A DNA stretch of 64,000 nt from Pilatotrama ljubarskyi. Taxonomy: Eukaryota > Basidiomycota > Agaricomycetes > Polyporales > Polyporaceae. Under the pieces are notes generated by a model. That model had not been told where the DNA came from. It made no database searches and worked only from the letters and a program-made list of their open reading frames with translations. The first letter of the stretch is position 1. Every line of letters starts with the position of its first letter. A program made the position numbers and the translations under genes. The DNA is taken from assembly GCA_022385805.1 (NCBI GenBank), contig MU277672.1, forward strand, positions 292,012 through 356,011. Reading direction: 5' to 3'. Below, piece after piece: positions 58,101 to 64,000 of this stretch.

Positions 58101-58453
58101 CAGTTGCATCAATACAGCTCGCCCCTGCATGCACATCAACTTTGTCAACATACCTCGGCCTTCAGTACTTCCAGCGTCCTCTCTCTGGACGCTGGGCCCA
58201 TACGCTCCATCTCTGGGCTCCTCTTGTCCGCACTCCATACGGAGACGCGCTTTCCGGTTACCTTGTGAGTGGCTGACTGCACCCGCCACGGTCCGACATT
58301 GAAAGGAGGAGGAAGTGCCGCCGAAGGAAGCGCGGCATTGGATGATCCCGCAGGTGCAGGCGTAGATGTCCTACTGCCACCAGCAGAGGTCCCAATGTTA
58401 TAGGACTGCGAGATGTTGGTCCGTGCAAAGAAGGATGATGCCGCCGCGAACAT
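55102..58453 (-). CDS. SCY1: Scy1-like pseudokinase (SCYL2 type)
   Basis: Membrane-traffic scaffold of the Scy1/SCYL family, associated in animals with clathrin and Golgi-endosome transport. Start MFAAASSFFARTNISQ at 58453. The N-terminal kinase fold is inactive: the VAVK lysine position reads RVSVWS, the HRD loop reads IIHSNINPESVVINS, and DFG is replaced within GDWKISGLGLT. APEYALDEV, SDMYSLGCLIY and RPNPSDLPLHPFF mark the C-lobe. HEAT-like repeats follow (LPYILPNIFVISQAL, HAIVQERALRTVPNLC, AVATLVLPQLWAMSMGPL). The tail is Pro/Ser-rich with many PxxP and Phe-Ala repeats and ends DDWGDFDPLA, a plausible trafficking-adaptor motif. About ten exons; not every splice site was fixed. Confidence 0.88.
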
Positions 58454-58813
58454 GGTGTGTCGTCGACAGTTCTTCGATAGGAGACTGCACTGTCAGTGGA
58501 AGATTCAAGCTGAGACTTAAGGTACGTGACAGCAAAGAGATGGTGGACAGCGTCGGGAAACAGTAGCACAGTCTCAAATGCAGAGCATCGAGGTCGGAGG
58601 GACCAGCCTGACCTGCGAGAGGTCGCGCATACGGGCGCTTCGTGGACAACTAGCGCTGTATCCCCGCTGTCGTCTCTGCTGTATTCGGACGTTCACTCAT
58701 GCTTCCAGCTTCAGAAGTCAAGAATCGCATAGCATGCGCCCTCTCCGGACGGTCTGTCGCATTACTCTACCGTGTGTAAAAGAGATGCAAGAAAGCGTAG
58801 AGCTCCAACTACG

Positions 58814-60175
58814 TCAGGTGAAATGCCGGGCCGCGACATCACGCAATACAGGAAACAAGAGGCGTCTTGCGGGACTCAACGCCGGCGGCACGAGAGCTCG
58901 TCCAGCCGCACCTCGTGCAATCCAAGACTCTGCTGCAAGGCTGGGGTGAGCTGCATGTATTATTTGTGACATACACGACTTACTGCACAATTGACCCAAA
59001 CCCAAGACGAATACGGCGACCCATATCGTTCCGAGCCATCCGCCGACCCTTCTTCCACTGAAAGCCCTGTAGAGCTTCTCTGCGAGGATGCCAAAGGCTT
59101 GCGCGACAAAGAAGGCAACGACCCTCAAGTCTATTGGCGCTCCTCCCAGGTAGAGGCCGCCTTCGTGAAACAGTCCCGAGGCGATGAACGTGCCGAAGAG
59201 CATCCCGACGTTGCCGGCTATCCACAGTCCCGGATACCCGCCCAGGACAAGGAAGGTGTCCCGCAGAATTTGGTGCCATCCTTTAGACCAGAATTCGTGA
59301 AGCGAGGATGCACGCCACGGTTGGTCGTGAATTGGAGGCCACAGGATCGGTGCTTGGTTGAACAGACCAACACCGATGAGAGAAACGATGTCGTACCACA
59401 TCTCAATGCCGAATATGATGAAGATGCCGGTGACGAAATGCAACGTCGTCGCTGCCACGTAACGAGCAAGAGGGGGCAAGGAACGGAAGTATATCGTGCC
59501 GCTGTTGACGGTGACGCCGGGGAGGTGCTCGAGGAAGGAGTCAAACAGGTCCGCTAGGAGGTAGGCCCGTAGGACTGCTAGCGAGGTGTGTTTCAGGTAG
59601 GCGCTGCGTTCAGAAGGACGTCGGGCACGCGGCACGTGAACGCCTTGAGCGAACTGCCATCCGATACCGCGTGCGCTCAAGCCAACCTCGAACGCGTCGA
59701 AGAGGCATGAAGGTAGGAGACTCCTCGCAGGCAACTCGCTCGATCTTCTGGGCCCATTTTTGACATCGCGTATTGGAGTACTAGTGTGATCTTGTAGGCG
59801 CTCTTCGCCAAGCTTCAAAGTGCCTTCAGGTACCACGGCGAAGTGGATTACTTTCGAGATGAAAGCCCAGGCTGCAAGCCCTGCATGTTGCCTCAGTTGG
59901 CAGCGGAGTACACAGGGACAAACTATCTTGAACCAACCTCTAAGCCAATTGTACCAGCCGTAGAGCGGGTTCTCGATCCGATATTGGACGGTGCAGTATA
60001 GGATCGCCAGTATGATCAAGGGAAGCAATGCGAGTCGAAAGGCATGAGTTTTAGGGCGACGCGTGAGGTACGCCATGAAGAAGTAGAGCAGGATATAGGC
60101 ATGTGCCTGCGGTGTGTTCTTCCATTTCAGCGGTATGGGCTGTGGAGCCGTGAATGCTGGCGAGGTGAAGTTCAA
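58814..60175 (-). CDS. Wax-synthase-domain membrane acyltransferase, copy 1
   Basis: Three exons (60175..59938, 59880..58984, 58932..58814; both introns phase 1) give 417 residues. Hydrophobic segments include ILLYFFMAYLT and LLPLIILAILYCTVQY near the N-terminus, plus several more. Family motifs are GIGWQFAQGVHVPR, the basic pair around SLHEFWSKGWHQILRDTF, and FIASGLFHEGGL with the putative catalytic His. It belongs to the wax synthase-like/MBOAT-related group, in which fungal members acetylate or acylate sterols, terpenoids or other lipophilic alcohols. The substrate cannot be inferred. It forms a tandem pair with the next gene. Confidence 0.82.
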   Translation of the reverse strand: MNFTSPAFTAPQPIPLKWKNTPQAHAYILLYFFMAYLTRRPKTHAFRLALLPLIILAILYCTVQYRIENPLYGWYNWLRGWFKIVCPCVLRCQLRQHAGLAAWAFISKVIHFAVVPEGTLKLGEERLQDHTSTPIRDVKNGPRRSSELPARSLLPSCLFDAFEVGLSARGIGWQFAQGVHVPRARRPSERSAYLKHTSLAVLRAYLLADLFDSFLEHLPGVTVNSGTIYFRSLPPLARYVAATTLHFVTGIFIIFGIEMWYDIVSLIGVGLFNQAPILWPPIHDQPWRASSLHEFWSKGWHQILRDTFLVLGGYPGLWIAGNVGMLFGTFIASGLFHEGGLYLGGAPIDLRVVAFFVAQAFGILAEKLYRAFSGRRVGGWLGTIWVAVFVLGLGQLCSKSCMSQIIHAAHPSLAAESWIARGAAGRALVPPALSPARRLLFPVLRDVAARHFT

Positions 60176-60686
60176 GCTGGTGTAGTGCAGGAGTTTCCAG
60201 CTAGCAGGATGATCCGTTCAGCCGGCAGCGCAGAACTGCCAAGGAGAGATACTTAACTTGTCTGGCAAGTGGCAGAGACTCGTACTACGTGAAGTCATAA
60301 TCCGACTGTGGTGGACCGGGATCCCAGACTCTGGTGAGTGCACGAACGGAAAAGGCAAGTGTAGTAGTCGTCGCGGGTGGCTGACCGATGGTGAGGCGCA
60401 AGTCGAGCTGACCGTCATACACTCAACGATTTCAGACGCAGAGGTGTACAGCCTTGAGTACGCTGCTTGAGAGGATTGCGTATGCTCCAGCGAGCTTCCT
60501 CGGCTCAAGAAACGCTCGATCGTGGAGTGAGGACCCCGGAGGGAAAATGGCTTGTCGGAACGGGTCTTAGCGTGACACAAGCGAAGCGCTCTATACAAAT
60601 CGCAGTGAATTCCTAGATCTATCGTGAAGCATGAGAAATTCCTGCGGAGCATTAGGTATGTCAAGTCTACTTGTAGGGAGGGTGGT
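60176..60686. other. Intergenic between tandem acyltransferase genes
   Basis: 511 bp; promoter of copy 1 and 3' flank of copy 2. No other gene seen. Confidence 0.45.
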
Positions 60687-62158
60687 TCATGAAGGGGATG
60701 AGTACCGTATGGCGAGTCGAATGAGAGGTAGAAGGACAAGCCGGATGACACTCAAGAAGGGTGGTATGGACATAGCTCCACCGATACCGCGGTTGAACCA
60801 CGAGTCCGCTGTAAAATGCCGACACGTTAGCTAGGGCACTGACGCTGACGTCGAAGGCTAAAGACGCACTGCATTTTTGACCGAAGCCGATTACGAATAG
60901 TGCGGTCCAGATGAGACCAATGGGGCCCCCGACCCTCCGCCCCGTCAGAGCTTTGTATGCCTTCTCCAGCAATATGCCGATCGCTTGTAGAAGGAAGAAG
61001 ATTACGACGTTCGGCTCGAACTCCTTGCCAGCAACGACCAGCCCGACCTCGTGGAACAGTCCCGAAGCAAGGAAGCAGCCCATGATCATGCCCACCTGGC
61101 CAGCCAACCACTTCCCCCCGAATCCGCCAAGGGTAAGGAAGGTGTACCGCAACGCTTGATGCCATACTTTCGTCCAAAAGTCATGCAGGGATCGAACGTG
61201 TAGCACGTTACCGTGGATCGGAGGCCACAGTGCCGGGGATTGATGGAAGACCAGCACTCCGATGAGCGACACGTAGTCATAGACAAGGGAGACACCTCCG
61301 AAGATAAACAGCCCGTGTCCTATATGCAGAGCGGTGGAAACAAGATATCGTTGCAAGGGCGGGAGGTCTTGGAAGAATATAGTACCGCAAGTAGCAGTGA
61401 CTCCCGGTAGGAATTTCGTAATAGTGTCGAAAACGTCGATGGAAAGCTGGGTGAGGACGATGTCTTTGACCGTCGCCCGAATGAACGCCCGTCGCTCCAA
61501 CGGGCGGGTACTCCTGGGTAGAGGCGTATGCTTCCCGAAGTCCCAGCCGATCCCGCGCATGGTGAGGCCGACTTCGAGAGCATCGAAGACAGAGCGAGGC
61601 AGGATGCGAGCTGCAGCACTACGCCCAAGAAGCTCGGCTGCGCGTTCCTTTCCGAAATGCCGAGGCGCGTCTCCGTCGTGACTCCGCTTGAGCTCCCGTT
61701 CTCCTAGCTTTAGGCGCCCTTCCTTCGCGAAGGCGAAGTCAATGGACTTCGCTATAACGAACAAGGCCAGGAGACCTGATAAAAGGTCGACGTCAGCGGC
61801 GACGATATAGTACTGACCGAGTCTTCGTGCAAATACCTCGATTCCACTCATACCATGCCATTCGCGGATCTTCGTTCTTGTAACGAAAAGTGCATCGCAG
61901 GGCCATGGCGACCACCGTCGGTAGTAGTAGCAGCCGCATGAGGTGCGTTCCTTTCCTCCGTACGAGGTACGCCATGAAGAAGTACGGTATTAGGTACAGA
62001 AACGCTTGAGGTAGTCTTGTCCATGTCAGCTGTTCCCGAGCCTTCCAAGGCGGGATGAACTCCCTGAAGGCCAGGACCGCCGCGAAGTAGATCCTGAAGG
62101 GACGCGGCACGTCAGCCAACATGCCGACGGAAGCGCGGTATAGAATAACCTCACTCAT
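60687..62158 (-). CDS. Wax-synthase-domain membrane acyltransferase, copy 2
   Basis: Three exons (62158..61837, 61775..60870, 60808..60687), introns in phase 1 at the same places as copy 1, give 449 residues. Motifs: FLYLIPYFFMAYLVRRKG, GIGWDFGKHTPLPR, SLHDFWTKVWHQALRYTF, FLASGLFHEVGL (putative catalytic His) and AYKALTGRRVGG. After the last intron the C-terminus is TDSWFNRGIGG with a final hydrophobic helix; without this intron the frame would read through into implausible sequence. Probably an endoplasmic-reticulum multi-pass acyltransferase. Tandem duplication with copy 1 is clear from shared motifs and intron phases, although the proteins have diverged considerably. Confidence 0.84.
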
Positions 62159-62794
62159 TCCAGGTTTCGTTCATTTTACTTGTGACAAACGATTTGTTCA
62201 AGTACTCCGCAAGGCCATCCCTGTGAACGTGGTGGTTTGGGTACAACCTGAGAAGCCAGATTCTATATAAGATTGACGCTGGGGCTACTACTTCATGGAG
62301 CGCTACCTAGCTATAGTAGCTGGAGCCGGTCGACCTTCTACAATTGCCAAGCTCAGGCCCGCCGTGGAGCGACCGGGATGGGCTGCTACCTACAATGACA
62401 CTCCAGTACGGTCAATGAGCTGTGACTCCCGAGCATTTAGTGCACTATGGAGGAAGGAAGCTAATGTGAAGGAATAAATGGATTGTATAGGATCAGACTC
62501 GGTCGTTTATCACATCCGAGTTGTTATACAGCTCTACGGTGCGTCGTGAAGGCATACTACATTACTCGGATGACGGAGCGAGTTTGAGGCCAGCCGAAAG
62601 GCGAGAAGTGGTCATGAAACGTCGTGAAATGAATAAGATATACATCCTAACTGGAATCCTCCTAGTCCGAGGTGTTAAACGGGAGAATGGGCTGGGAGAC
62701 TGGCATCTCGAAGGAGACGGAAGAAAAAGGTGGTGCAGAAGGTTGAGGTCAAAAAGGGAGAGAGTGGAAGAGATAGGCGTGAGAGACCATGTCG
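62159..62794. other. Intergenic, nothing recognised
   Basis: 636 bp containing the promoter of acyltransferase copy 2 and the 3' flank of the arrestin-like gene. No coding segment is supported. Confidence 0.45.
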
Positions 62795-63975
62795 TCAACA
62801 AGTCTGTTGTGCGCGCAAGTACCGACTAGGATCATTGAGCCCGAGCGCCGGGAACGGCACGCCGCTCATCGCGAGAAGTTCGCTCTGCAGCGTCCCGTAC
62901 TGGTCTGTCGTCAACGTGACGGGAATGTCGCACTTGTACATTGGGAAGTTCTTGACGTGCTCGGGCGGGTGTATCACCAAACGGATGACGTGCTGAAGTG
63001 ACGCGAGGTGAGTGCTCCATCAAAGATGCAACTTTCAGGGTAAACACGCAAAACACAACGCACCTCGACCGCCACCGCGCCCTCGACACGCCACGAACAT
63101 TCTCGTCCCGGTTCGCCCGCCTGGAGTTCCATGCGGAGGTATGCCGTGCCCTCCTGGGTGTCGTCCGCGAGGTACACGTCCGCGCGAGAAAGCTGTTGCT
63201 CGCGCAGACTGACCTGCCGGCCCAAAGACACCCATGTCTTCTGCCGCTTCACCATCGAAAGGTGCGCGTTATAAGACAGCAGCTTCGCGAGTGCAGGCGA
63301 CCGCGGAGATTGTATCTTCAACGAAAGCGGAACAATGTCCCCGGATGCGAAGCACTTAGATGTGGGCATGGTGAGCTGGAACGTGATGGCTTGGCCGTCA
63401 GTATGTCGTCTCGCGCGAGCTCCGCCCGGTCCCGCTCACAGAAATGACGGGAAGGTCCTCGGCACGCTGCGAACTCGCGTCGGAGCGGTTGGGCCAGGTC
63501 GGGGTGAGCGTGATATCGCAAACCCGCTCGTCGCTCGCGCTATCCACCCGGGACGACCATGGAATGCGCTCTAGGGGCGGCATTATCGGCCGCGACTTCG
63601 GTAGGTAGAGCAAGGGGACCGTCAGCCTACACGCGAGCCTCGGTCAACGCAGCCGCCCCCAATGAGAACATGGAGCGCAGCGTACTTCTCATGCCGCCTC
63701 AGACCCTTGCGAACGACGTCAACGCGCAGCTGATACGAGATCTCCGTCGACACCCCTGGCTGGTACACGGTGTACGACGGTGGAAGCGGCTCCATACTGC
63801 CGTCGATGTAGTGCGGGAAGTGGATCGAGAATGGGTGCTCCCCGTTCACCGTTGCGGTACTCCCCGATGGTGACGTGAACAATATAGACTTCTTGCTGAG
63901 CACTGTCACTTTGCTGATACCGGGCACGGCTATACTCGCGTGCTGACTCGCGGACGTTGTCACCGTGCCTTGGAG
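62795..63975 (-). CDS. Arrestin-like protein, 3' part (5' end off the window)
   Basis: Four exons are visible (63975..63686, 63626..63440, 63375..63064, 62992..62795) and are in frame with one another. An intron begins at 63976 and runs off the right edge, so the start codon is outside the window. The segments read as beta-sandwich arrestin strands: HPFSIHFPHYIDGSMEPLPP with VYQPGVSTEISYQLRVDVVR (N-lobe), then LTMPTSKCFASGDIVPLSL and YLRMELQAGEPG (C-lobe). The tail is HVIRLVIHPPEHVKNF, CDIPVTLTTDQYG and PALGLNDPSRYL. Fungal alpha-arrestins direct ubiquitin ligases to plasma-membrane transporters. No PPxY motif is seen in this part. Assignment rests on fold-like pattern, not on a unique signature. 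Confidence 0.72.
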
Positions 63976-64000
63976 CTACGCATGTCGACTGTCAATCGCC

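Noticed and set aside
63411..63440. Possible frameshift in the arrestin-like gene
   Set aside because: A 64-nt GT-AG intron (63439-63376) restores the frame fully, so there is no need for a frameshift.

Overview
The window is nuclear DNA of a filamentous fungus, almost certainly an Agaricomycete (Basidiomycota). Genes are dense, on both strands, and broken by many short (about 45-70 nt) GT-AG introns with CTNAY-type branch sites. The protein set is fungal: Rpd3-type deacetylase, GDS1-type winged-helix protein, Rpc82, Spt16, Hrq1, a Scy1-type pseudokinase, wax-synthase-domain acyltransferases and an arrestin-like protein. A full-length Ty3/gypsy chromovirus-type retrotransposon is present. Splice models were made by hand. 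Where exon coordinates are listed, the exon lengths sum to an intact reading frame.

Layout, left to right. 0-2.7 kb: a small TA-flanked inverted-repeat element, an intron-containing tRNA-Tyr, a membrane protein and a small protein with an N-myristoylation-like start. 2.9-10 kb: class I histone deacetylase, then a two-RRM plus Pumilio RNA-binding protein. 10.9-20.2 kb: GDS1-domain protein, linker histone H1 and Pol III subunit Rpc82, all on the minus strand. 20.5-23.3 kb: a large acidic uncharacterised protein, divergent from Rpc82. 24-31 kb: an AMP-binding-fold protein with degenerate motifs, divergent from SPT16. 31.6-45.2 kb: two members of an uncharacterised four-exon gene family, separated by a 9.27-kb LTR retrotransposon with identical-looking LTRs and a perfect 5-bp target duplication; possible degenerate relatives lie nearby. 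48-55 kb: an alpha/beta hydrolase, a small possibly mitochondrial protein, and HRQ1 helicase. 55.1-62.2 kb: Scy1-like pseudokinase and a tandem pair of wax-synthase-type acyltransferases. 62.8-64 kb: the 3' part of an arrestin-like gene that runs off the right edge.

Many neighbours are housekeeping genes of chromatin and transcription (deacetylase, H1, Spt16/FACT, Rpc82) or genome maintenance (Hrq1). They are not an operon and their proximity may be chance. The unusual part is 31-48 kb: gene-poor, carrying a recent transposon, and holding the undescribed family. The retrotransposon is itself odd. Its 3' end encodes a second plausible protein in another frame, and a well-formed candidate intron would fuse that frame in phase to the polyprotein. 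Other splicing oddities are two consecutive 9-nt microexons and a GC-AG intron in HRQ1, a GC-AG intron in the hydrolase, and a 12-nt last exon in H1.
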